DNA of 64,000 nt, taken from positions 3,825,982-3,889,981 of the forward strand of contig NZ_LT985361.1 of assembly GCF_900269665.1 (NCBI RefSeq). The letters are read 5' to 3'. The position numbers and the translations under genes are program-made. Positions 37,201 through 49,200 of the stretch are shown piece by piece; within the stretch, counting starts at the first letter, position 1; every line of letters begins with the position of its first letter. The notes under the pieces are model-generated. The model made no database searches. It was not told where the DNA came from and was given only the letters and a program-made list of their open reading frames with translations. Origin of the DNA: Nocardia suismassiliense (GTDB lineage Bacteria; Actinomycetota; Actinomycetes; Mycobacteriales; Mycobacteriaceae).

Positions 37201-40200
37201 ACCACGCCACCGCTGACGTATTGCCCGATACCGTGGTGTCCCGGCTGTTCATGGACGAACCCGACACCTACAACGCTTATGCGGCAGGCGATCTCACCGA
37301 TGCCGATCGACGTGCGCCGCTGCGGCCGGGCAATCTGGCGTATCTGATCTACACGTCCGGATCCACCGGAACCCCCAAAGGTGTTGCCGTCACCCAGCAC
37401 AACATCGTGGCGTTCCTGACCAGACCGGACCGGCAGCTCGGTGCGCGGACCACCACGCTGTTCCAGGCGTCCATCGCTTTCGACTCGTCGGGCTTCGAGA
37501 TGTGGCAGCCGCTGGTACTGGGTGGGCACCTGGTGATCGCGCCCCCCGGTCGCAGCGATGTGGCCGGTCTCAGCAAGTTGATACGCGACCGGCGGGTGAC
37601 CTCCGCGATCTTCACCCCGCGGTTGTTCGAGGCCCTCGTCGACCACTCCCTCGATACGATCGCGGCACTCGGGCACATCAGGACCGGCGGTGAAGCGGTC
37701 GCCGCCGAGGTGTTCGATCGAGCGACCCGCTCGGCCCCGGCGACGACGGTTGTGCAGGTATACGGGCCGACCGAGACCACGGTGTTCTGCACCGAGTACG
37801 CGGCGAACAGCGAACGCCGGCTCGACGGCTCGGTGCCGATCGGGGTACCGGTGGCCAATTCGCGCGTGTTCGTACTGGACGGCTGGTTGCGGCCGGTGCC
37901 GGTCGGGGTGCCCGGGGCGCTGTATGTGGCCGGCGCGCAGTTGGCGCGGGGGTATCACGGCCGGCCGGGTCTGACGGCGTCGCGGTTCGTCGCCGACCCG
38001 TTCGGTGCGCCGGGCGAGCGGTTGTATTGGACCGGTGACGTGGCGCGGTGGACTCGGGCCGGGCTGCTCGAATTCGTGGGCCGGGCCGACGATCAGGTGA
38101 AGATCCGTGGGCATCGGGTCGAGCCGGGTGAGGTCGAGGCGGTACTGGCCGCTCATCCCGCGGTGGCACGGGTGCTGGTCGATGCGCGCGAACTGGCCGG
38201 CGGCGCTGGCAAGCAGCTGGTGGGTTATGTAGTGCTCGACAGCGCTGTTCGTGACGACGCCATCGACGCGGCAGGTCTGCGGCGGTTCGTGGCGGATCGG
38301 TTGCCGGAGTTCATGATTCCCGCCGCGGTGGTGGTCGTAGAGCGGTTCCCGTTGCTGGTCAGCGGGAAGGTGGATCGGCGAGCGCTGCCGGATCCGGAGT
38401 TCGTATCGACGGCTGAGTACCGGGCCCCGCGGGACGACCGCGAGCAGCTGCTGGCGCAGTTGTTCGGTGAGGTGCTCGACCTGGCGCGGGTCGGTATCGA
38501 TGACAACTTCTTCGACCTCGGCGGGCATTCGTTGCTGGCGACCCGGTTGATCAGCCGGGTCCGCGGCGTGCTCGGCGTCGAGGTGCCGATCCGGATGGTG
38601 TTCGAGGCGCCCACCGTGGCGGCGCTGGTGACCCGGCTGGACGACGGCGCGCGGGTGCGGCCCGCGCTCGTTTCGCGGCCGCGTCCGGAGCAGGTGCCGT
38701 TGTCGTTCGCCCAGCGGCGGTTGTGGTTCCTGTACCGGTACGAGGGGCCGTCGGCGACCTACAACATGCCCATGGGTGTGCGGTTGTCCGGTGCGCTGGA
38801 TGTGCGCGCGTTGACCGCGGCGGTCCAGGACGTGGTGGCGCGGCACGAGAGTCTGCGCACGGTGTTCACCGAGATCGACGGGGTCCCGGTGCAGCAGGTA
38901 CTCGATATCGACGCCGCCGCGGTGCCGGTGCTGGTGTCGGAGGTAGCGAGCGGCGAGCTCGGGACGCGGGCGGCCGAGGCGTCGCGATACGGGTTCGACC
39001 TGGCCGCCGAGATTCCGGTGCGGGTCACCGTATTCCGCTGCGGGCCTGCGGAATACGTCTTGCTGCTGGTGGTGCACCATATCGCCGGGGACGGCTGGTC
39101 GCTGGCGCCGCTGATCCGGGATCTGGTGTGCGCGTACGCCGCTCGGTCGCGGGAGGCAGCGCCGGCGTGGCAACCGTTGCCGGTGCAGTACGTGGATTAC
39201 ACGCTGTGGCAACAAGAGTTGCTCGGCTCGGAGTGCGATCCCGGCAGTCTGCTGTCGCGGCAGCTGGCGTACTGGCGCGGGGAACTGGCGGGAATTCCCG
39301 AACAGGTGCAGTTGCCGACCGATCGGCCTCGACCTCGGGTCGCCTCCTACCGTGGCGACACGGTGCCGTTGCGCATCGATGCCTGGACCCGGGGGCTGGT
39401 CGAGCAGCTGGCGCGCCGGGAGGACACCACGGTGTCGATGGTGTTGCAGGCCGGGTTGGCGGTGTTGCTGTCGAAGTTGGGTGCGGGGCAGGATATTCCG
39501 ATCGGCTCGCCGATCGCCGGTCGTACCGATGAGGCGTTGTCGGATCTGGTCGGGTTCTTCGTCAACACCTGGGTACTGCGTACCACCCTGACGCCGACCG
39601 CCTCGTTCACCGAGGTCTTGGCTCAGGTGAAACGGAAAGCGCTGGCGGCCTACGAGAATCAAGATTCGCCGTTCGAGTTGCTGGTCGAGCTGTTGAACCC
39701 GGTGCGGTCGCCTGCCCATCATCCGCTGTTCCAAGTCGCACTGGCCTTCCAGAACAACGCACTGCCGACCGTTGCTCTCCCCGGCCTCGAGGTCACGCCA
39801 TTCTTCGTCGCACCGGACACCGCTCGATTCGACCTGGGGTTCACCCTCGGGGCGGACGACCGTGGCGACGCGCTACCGGGTGGAGCCGGGTTCACCGGCG
39901 TCGTGGAGTATGCGACGGACCTGTTCGATCGGGGGACCGTCGAGTCGATAGTGGCGCGGTTCGTCCGGTTGCTGCATCTGCTGGTGGCTGACCCCGACCG
40001 CACGGTCGGGCCGGTCGAGGTGCTCGACGAGTCCGAGCGCCGACGGATCCTGCACGCCTGGAACGACAATGCGATCGAGCTGGCGGCCGGGGCTACGCTG
40101 GTGAGCCTGCTGGAAACCCCGGCGCGCGCCGATGCGGTGGCCGTGGTGTTCGAGGGTGCCGAGCTCACCCACCAAGAGCTGCATGCTCAGGCGAACGTGC

Positions 40201-43200
40201 TGGCGCGGACGCTGATCGCCCGCGGCGTGGGTCCGGACCGGGTGGTGGCGGTGGCGCTCGCGCGGTCGCCGGAGTTGATTGTCACGTTGCTGGCGGTGCT
40301 GAAGGCCGGTGGCGCGTACTTGCCGGTGGATCCGAGCTACCCGTCGCAGCGGTTGGCGTTCATGTTCACCGATGCCGCGCCGGTCGTGGTGGTCACCGAC
40401 CGTGCGACGGCCGATCTGCTTCCCGATACTCCGGTGCCACGTCTGTTCGTGGACGAACCCGGCACCTACAGTTCCGGCACGGCAACCGATCTCACCGACG
40501 CCGATCGGCGGGCGCCGCTGCGCCCCGGGAACTCGGCGTATCTCATGTACACCTCCGGATCCACCGGCACCCCCAAAGGCGTCGTCATCACGCACCGCAA
40601 TGTGGTGAATCTGTGCCGCCAAGCGTGGTCGTCCGGGTCTGGTGCTCGGACCCTGGTGCATTCGACGGTGGCGTTCGACGGCTCCACCTACGAGATCTGG
40701 CCGACCTTGGCCTGCGGTAGCACGTTGGTCCTTGCCGGGCAGCATCGTTCGGACGCCGCGGAGATACTGCGCTTGATCCAGGCCGAGCGCGTGACACGTA
40801 TGTTCGCGACCCCGGCTCTGCTGCCCTTGCTGGTGGAGTCCGCGCGACCCTTGCGCGGCAACCCCTTTGAAACTGCGCAGCATCTGATCACCGGTGGCGC
40901 AGTGCTTTCCGCCGCGGCCGTGCACGCGCTGCGCGCCATCGGCCCGGGTATCGAGGTCGTCAACGGGTACGGGCCGACCGAAACCACGGTCTTCGCGACC
41001 TCCGCCGTGGCTTCCGGTGTCGCCCTGCACGAGTCGGTGCCGATCGGCGCGCCACTGGCGAATCTGCGGGCCTACGTGCTGGATTCGGGGTTGTGCCCGG
41101 TGCCAGCGGGAGTGGCCGGTGAGTTGTATGTCGCCGGTGCGCAATTGGCGCGCGGGTATCACGATCGACCGGGATTGACGGCGGCGCGGTTCGTGGCCGA
41201 TCCGTTCGGCACGGCCGGCGAGCGCCTGTATCGCACCGGTGATCTGGCGCGGTGGACATCGTCGGGTGTGCTGGAGTTCGTGGGCCGGGCCGATGATCAG
41301 GTGAAGATCCGCGGGCATCGAGTCGAGCCGGGCGAGATCGAAACTGTGCTGCTGTCGCATCCAGGGGTGTCGCAGGCGGTGGTCGATGCCCGTGAGCCGG
41401 CCGTCGGCTCGGATAAGCGGCTGGTCGCGTATGTGCTGCTCGACCACGCCGACGGTACGGATCCGGCCGAGCTGCGGCGGTTCGTGGCGGATCGGTTGCC
41501 GGAGTTCATGGTTCCGGCCGCGGTGGTGGTCATCGAGCAGCTCCCGTTGACGGCCAGCGGGAAGGTGGATCGGGCGGCACTGCCGGATCCGGAGTTCGTA
41601 TCCACCGTCGTGTACCGGGCGCCGCGCACCGAACAGGAACACGCCCTGGTGGATCTGTACGCCGAGGTGCTCGGGGTGGCGCGGGTCGGTATCGATGACA
41701 ACTTCTTCGACCTGGGCGGGCATTCGCTGCTGGCGACTCGACTGGTGAGCCGGGTTCGGGCGGTGCTCGGCGTCGAGGTGCCGATTCGGGTCGTGTTCGA
41801 GGCGCCGACACCGGCGGAGCTGACCGGACAGCTCGATCGCGAGGTCCGGCTGCGGCCCGCCGTGGTGGCGGTGCCACGTCCCGAGCGGGTGCCGTTGTCG
41901 TTCGCGCAGCAGCGGTTGTGGTTCCTGTATCGGTACGAGGGGCCGTCGGCGACTTACAACATGCCGATGGGTGTGCGGCTGTCGGGCACGGTGGATGTGG
42001 CCGCGTTGACCGCCGCGGTCGCGGACTTGGTGGCGCGCCACGAGAGCTTGCGCACGGTGTTCACCGAGATCGACGGTGTGCCGGTGCAGCAGGTGCTCGC
42101 GGCCGACCAGGTCGCGGTACCGGTGTCGGTCGACGACATCGATGCGGCGGAGGTGCCGGCGGCGCTGGTGCAGGCGGCGCGGTACGGATTCGACCTGGCC
42201 TCGGAGATTCCGGTGCGGGTGCGTGTATTCCGTTGCGCACCCGGAGAATTCGTCATGTCTCTGCTGGTGCACCATATCGCCGGGGACGGCTGGTCGCTGG
42301 CGCCGCTGTTCCGGGATCTGGTGACCGCCTACGCCGCTCGATCGCGGGGCTCGGCTCCGGACTGGGCCCCGCTGCCGGTGCAGTACGTGGATTACACGCT
42401 GTGGCAACAGCAGCTGCTCGGCGACCGGCAGGATCCGGAGTCGCTGATCTCCCGGCAGTTCGACTACTGGCGTAGCGAATTGGCGGGCTTGCCTGCGGTA
42501 TTGCGGTTGCCGACGGATCGGCCGCGTCCACCGGTTGCTTCCTATCGCGGCGACATGGTGGCATTGCAGATCGATGCCAGGACTCGCACCCTGGTGGAAC
42601 GGCTGGCGCGCCGGGAAGACGCCACGCCCTCGATGGTGTTGCAGGCCGCGCTGAGTGTGCTGCTGCACCGGCTCGGCGCAGGCGAGGACATCCCGATCGG
42701 CACACCCATCGCCGGTCGCACCGATGCGGCGCTCTCCGATCTGATCGGGTTCTTCGTCAACACCTGGGTGCTGCGCACCGCGGTGACCCCGCACCTGTCT
42801 TTCACCGAACTGCTGCATCAGGTTCGGGGAAAGGCGCTGGCGGCCTACGAGAACCAGGATGTGCCGTTCGAGCTGCTGGTGGAGCTGCTGCATCCGGTGC
42901 GGTCGCCCGCGCATCATCCGCTGTTCCAGGTGTCGTTCGCCTTCCAGAACAACGAATTGCCGGATCTGCGGGTCTCCGAACCGCGGATCGAGAGTGTCGC
43001 GGTCCCGACGGGCACGTCCCGGTTCGACCTGCTGTTCAGTCTCGCGGACGCACCGGGGACCGCCGGGTGGAGCGGGTTCGTCGAGTACGCGAACGACCTG
43101 TTCGACCGGGAAACCGTCGAGTCGATGGTGGCCCGATTCGGGCGGGTGCTGGGTCAGCTCGCCGCCGATCCGGCTGTCACGGCCGGGGCGGTGGACGTGC

Positions 43201-46200
43201 TCGACGCGGCCGAGCGCCGCCGAATCCTGCACGCCTGGAACGACACCGAGGTCGAGGTCGATGCCGCGGCCACGGTGGTCGAGCTGCTGGAGTCTCGGAT
43301 GCGAGTGTCGCCGGGTGCCGTGGCCGTCGTGTTCGACGGCGTTGAGCTGACCTACGGTGCACTGCACGCTCGAGTCGATGTGCTGGCGCGGGCGTTGATC
43401 GCGCGTGGGGTGCGCCCCGACAGCGCTGTCGCGGTGGCGCTGCCACGCTCGGCGGAGTTGATCGTGGCCTTGCTGGCGGTCCTCAAGGCAGGTGGCGCGT
43501 ATCTGCCGGTGGATCCGAACTATCCGGCGGAGCGGTCGGCGTTCATGTTCGCCGACGCCGCACCGGTGGTGGTGGTGACCGACCACGCCACCGTCGAGCT
43601 GTTGCCCGAGACCGCCGTGCCCGCACTGTTCTTGGACGAACCCGACACGTACAACGCCTCCGCGACAGGCGATCTCACCGTTGCCGATCGGCGTGCGCGG
43701 CTACGGTCGGCGAACCTGGCCTACCTGATCTACACCTCCGGATCCACCGGGATCCCCAAAGGTGTTGCTGTCACGCACCATAACGTGGTCAGCAGTATCG
43801 CTGGCATCGTCGCGGCGATCGGCGAATTGACGTCGTCTCGGGTGCTGGCCAGTACCTCGACCGCCTTCGACGTCTCGGTGCTGGAGATCTTCGCGGTCTT
43901 GGCCGGCGGCGGCAGCCTGGAAGTAGTGCGCGACGTTTTGGTGCTGGCCGAGCGGGGCGGGTGGGCAGGCGGCGTCATCAGCACTGTGCCCTCCGCGTTC
44001 GTGGAAGTGCTGAACCACACCGACACCACGATCACCGCAGGCACCGTCGTCTTCGCCGGCGAACCGCTGACCGCGCCGGTGGTCGAGCGCACGCGCGCAC
44101 TGATCCCGGACGTCCGGATCGTCAACGGGTACGGGCCTACCGAAACAACAGTGCTGGCGGCTGTTTTCGGGTTGCCGGACGCGGATGTCCCCGGCGCGGT
44201 GCCGATCGGAGCGCCGGTGGGCAACACGCGAGTGTTCGTGCTGGACGGCTTGTTACAGCCGGTACCCGCCGGTGTTCCCGGTGAGTTGTATGTTGCCGGT
44301 GCGCAATTGGCGCGCGGGTATCACGATCGGCCGGGGTTGACGGCGACCCGATTCGTCGCCGATCCGTTCGGTGCGACCGGCGAGCGGCTGTATCGAACCG
44401 GTGATGTGGTGCGGTGGACTCGCTCCGGTGTGCTCGAGTTCGTCGGCCGGGTCGATGATCAGGTCAAGATTCGCGGTTTCCGGGTGGAGACCGGCGAGGT
44501 CGAATCCGTTCTGGTGCAGCATCCTTCGGTGGCACAAGCCGTGGTGGACGCGCGGGAGCTAGGCGGTGGTTTCGGCAAACAACTGGTCGGGTACGTCGTG
44601 CTCGACCACACCGGCGACGAGACCGGCGAGGGGGAACTCGTCGAGCAGTGGCGCCGGGTATACGACGACCTGTACGCCGGGGCCGAGCAGGAGACCGCCG
44701 CGGCAACCGTGGTGGAGTTCGGTGCGGACTTCGGCGGGTGGAACAGTAGCTATTCCGGGTTACCGATCGCGCTCGAGCAGATGCGTGAATGGCGTTCGAC
44801 GACGGTCGACCGGATCCGGCAGCTGGGGATCGGGCGGGTGCTCGAGATCGGTGTCGGATCCGGGCTGTTGCTGTCGCACTTGGCGCCGGATAGCCAGGAG
44901 TACTGGGCGACCGATCTGTCGGGCGCGACGGTGCGGGCGCTGGACCGGCAATTGCGCGAGTCGGGGCAACCGTGGCGGGCGCGGGTCGTGCTGAGCGCTC
45001 GCGCCGCCGACGATGTCACGGGACTGCCCGAAGGCCACTTCGACACCATCGTCCTCAACTCTGTCGTCCAGTACTTCCCGGGGCCGGAGTATCTGCGCCG
45101 CGTCATCGAGCAGGTGTTGCCGCTGTTGGCGCCCGGCGGAGCCGTTTTCGTCGGTGACGTCCGTAATCTGACGATGCTCGAGGAATTCACCATCGCAGTG
45201 CAACTCGCGCAGGGCGGTGGCGACGACCCCGCCGCCGTCCGTGCACGGGTGCGCAGAGCCATCTCCGCCGAGCAGGAACTGCTGCTCGCCCCGGAGTACT
45301 TCCACGCGCTGGCCGAGGGACTCCCCGAAATCGGCGCGGTCGCTGTGGAACTCAAACGCGGACTCGCCGTCAACGAGTTGACCCGCTACCGCTACGACGT
45401 CGTGCTGCGCCGAAGTCCAGCCCCGGCAGTCTCGTTCGCCGACGCCCCGAGCGTCCGGTACACCGACCTCGACGCTGTCGAACACCGACTGCGGACCGAA
45501 CCCGTCGACCGCCTTCGCGTCATCGGCATTCCGCACGCCGGGCTGGTGGCAGAAGTCAGTGCCGCGCAACGGATTCGAGCCGGTCAGCCGGTGCCTGCGG
45601 GGCACGGCCTGCCCGGTCGCGAAAGGCCGGCGGACGCCATGCTGCCCGAAGACCTGTACCGGCTGGGTGCTCGGCTGGGTTTACGCACCGCGGTGACCTG
45701 GTCTGCGGACCGGGCCGACGGTATGGAGGTGGTGTTCGCCGATCCCTCGATCATGCACGGCAAACACCTGACCGACGTCTATCGGGCAACGGCGGTGCCG
45801 GATGCCGGCCGATACGCCAACAATCCGCGGGCCGGTCTGCTGATCGCCGATGTTCGCCGGTTCGTGGGGGATCGGTTGCCGGAGTTCATGGTTCCGGCGG
45901 TGGTAGTGCTGCTGGACGCGGTGCCGTTGACCGCGAGCGGCAAGCTGGATCGGCGGGCGCTGCCGGATCCGGAATTCGTATCGACGGCCGAGTATCGGGC
46001 CCCGCGCGACGAACGCGAACAGGCGCTGGCGCAGCTGTTCGCCGAGGTGCTAGGCCTCGCGCAGGTGGGCATCGATGACAACTTCTTCGATCTGGGCGGG
46101 CATTCGCTGCTGGCGACCCGATTGGTCAGCCGGATCCGGACGGTACTCGGGGTCGAGGTGCCGATTCGGCAGCTCTTCGAGGTTCCCACGGTCGCCGCAC

Positions 46201-49200
46201 TGGTGCCGCGGCTCGACGATGGTGCGCCCGTACGTCCCGCGGTGGTGGCGGTGCGGCGGCCCGCACAGGTGCCGTTGTCGTTCGCGCAGCAGCGGTTGTG
46301 GTTCCTGCATCAGCTGGAGGGGCGGTCGGCGACCTACAACATGCCGAGCGCACTGCGGTTGACCGGTGTACTGGATGTGCCGGCGTTGCGGGCCGCGGTG
46401 GCCGACGTGGTCGCGCGGCACGAGGCGTTGCGCACGGTGTTCCCGGACGTGGCCGGTGTGCCGGTCCAGCAGATCGTGCCGATCGAGGACATCGTGGTGC
46501 CGGTGTCGGTCGAGCACATCGACGCGGCGGATCTGCGGGCGGCGCTGGTGCGGGCTGCGGGGTACGGGTTCGATCTGGCCGGTGAGATCCCCGTGCGGAT
46601 CACCGTGTTCCATTGTGCGACCGACGAATTCGTGGTTCTGCTGTTGGTGCACCACATCGCTGGGGACGGCTGGTCGCTCGCGCCGCTGACGCGGGATCTG
46701 GTCACGGCGTACACCGCTCGGTCGCGGGGCGCGGCGCCCGGCTGGCAGCCGTTGCCGGTGCAATACGCGGATTACGCGTTGTGGCAGCACGGCCTGCTGG
46801 GGTCGGCGTCTGATCCGGACAGCCTCTTGTCGCGGCAATCGGCGTACTGGCGCGTGGAGCTGGCGGGCATTCCCGAACAGGTGCAGCTGCCGACCGACCG
46901 GCCCCGGCCGCGTATCGCCTCCTACCGTGGTGACACGGTCCCGCTGTCGATCGACGCCCGGACCCGGATGCTGGTCGAGCAGCTGGCTCGCCGGCACGGC
47001 GCGACGGTGTCGATGGTGCTGCAAGCCGGCTTGAGCGTGCTGCTGCATCGGCTCGGTGCGGGCGAGGACATCCCGATCGGCACACCCATCGCCGGTCGTA
47101 CCGATGCGGCGCTGTCCGATCTGATCGGGTTCTTCGTCAACACCTGGGTGCTGCGCACCACCGTCACCCCGCGACTGTCGTTCGCCGAACTGGTCGAGCA
47201 GGTCCGCGGAAAGGCGTTGCACGCCTACGAGAACCAGGACGTACCGTTCGAGCTGCTCGTGGAGTTGCTGAACCCGGTCCGGTCACCCGCGCATCATCCG
47301 CTGTTCCAGGTCTCGCTCGGCTTCCAGAACAACGAGTTGCCGGAGCTGCGGTTGCCGCACGCGCGGGTCGAAGGGATCGAGATCCCCACCGGCACAGCCC
47401 GCTTCGACCTGTTCTTCAACATCTCGGACGCACCCGGCGCTCCCGGGTGGGCCGGGTTCGTCGAGTACGCCACCGATCTGTTCGATCGGGACACCATCGA
47501 AGCGATGGTGGCGCGGTTCGTGCGAGTGCTGGATCTGCTGGCGACCGATCCGGACACGGCGGTCTGGTCGGTGGATGTGCTGACTGCGTCCGAGCGGTCG
47601 CTGGTGTTGCAGGCTCGGCCCGACGCCGCGGTCGAGGTCGACGCCGGGGCCACGCTGGTGGATCTGCTGGAGACGCGGATGCGCGAGTCGGGCGATGCGG
47701 TGGCGGTGGTGTGCGAGGAGATCGAGCTGACCTACCGCGAGCTGCATGGCCGGGCGAACAGGTTGGCGCGTGCTTTGATCGCGCAGGGCGTGGCTCCCGA
47801 CAGTGTCGTAGCGGTCGCTCTCGCGCGCTCGGCAGATTTGATCGTCGCGCTGCTGGCGGTGCTGAAAGCCGGTGGTGCGTACTTGCCGGTGGATCCGGGC
47901 TATCCGTCGGATCGGCTGGCGTTCATGCTCGCCGACGCCGCACCGGTGGCGGTGGTGACCGACCGCGCCACCGTGCAGCTGTTGCCCGCCACGGCGGCGC
48001 CGAGCCTGATCCTGGACGAGACCTATAACGCCTACGCGGCAGAGGATCCGACTGACACCGATCGCAGTGCCCCGCTGCGGCCGGAGAATCTGGCGTATCT
48101 GATCTACACCTCCGGGTCCACCGGGGTTCCCAAAGGTGTTGCCGTTACGCACCATAACGTGGTCAGCAGTATCGCCGGGATGGCGGCTCTGCTGGGCGCG
48201 GGCAGCGCGTCCCGCGTATTGGCCAGTACCTCGGCGGCTTTCGACGTATCGGTACTGGAGATCTTCGCCGTCTTGGCCAGTGGCGGCAGCGTGGAGGTGG
48301 TCCGCGACGTCCTGGTGCTCGCTGAGCGGGGTTCGTGGACGGGCGGCGTAATCAGTACGGTGCCTTCGGCATTCGTCGAGGTGCTGAATCTGGCTGAGGT
48401 GAAGATTGCCGCTGATGTCGTGGTGTTCGCCGGGGAGCCGCTGACTCGCTCGGTAGCGGAACGCACCCGTGCGCTCATCCCTGACGTGCAGATCATCAAC
48501 GGTTACGGACCGACCGAGGCAACGGTTCTGGCGGCGGCGTTCCCGGTAGCGCAAGGCGAGGGTGCGGTACCGATCGGCGAGCCGGTCGGCAATACACGAC
48601 TTTTCGTGCTGGACGGGTGGTTGCAGCCGGTGCCGATAGGTGTTCCGGGTGAGTTGTACGTGGCCGGTTCGCAATTGGCGCGCGGCTATCACGATCGTGC
48701 CGCGCTGACGGCCGCGCGATTCGTCGCCGATCCGTTCGGTGCGACCGGTGCCCGGCTGTATCGCACGGGGGATCTGGTGCGGTGGACGCGCGCCGGTGTG
48801 CTCGAGTTCCTCGGCCGAGTCGATGATCAGGTGAAGATCCGCGGGCATCGCGTCGAACCGGGTGAGATCGAAACCATACTGCTGCAACATCCTTCGGTGT
48901 CGCACGCGGTGGTCGATGCCCGCGAGCCTGCCGGTGATTCCGGTAAGCAGCTGGTCGGGTACGTGGTGCTCGACGGTGCCGGGGACGCGGTGGACGCGGT
49001 CGGGCTACGCCGGTTCGTGGCGGATCGGTTGCCGGAGTTCATGGTTCCGGCGGCCGTGCTGATCCTGGACGCGGTGCCGCTGACGGCGAACGGCAAGCTG
49101 GATCGGCGCGCGCTGCCGGAGCCGGAGTTCGTGTCCGCCGTGGCCTATCGGGCGCCGCGGGACGAGCGCGAGCACGTCTTGGCCGGTCTGTTCGCCGAGG

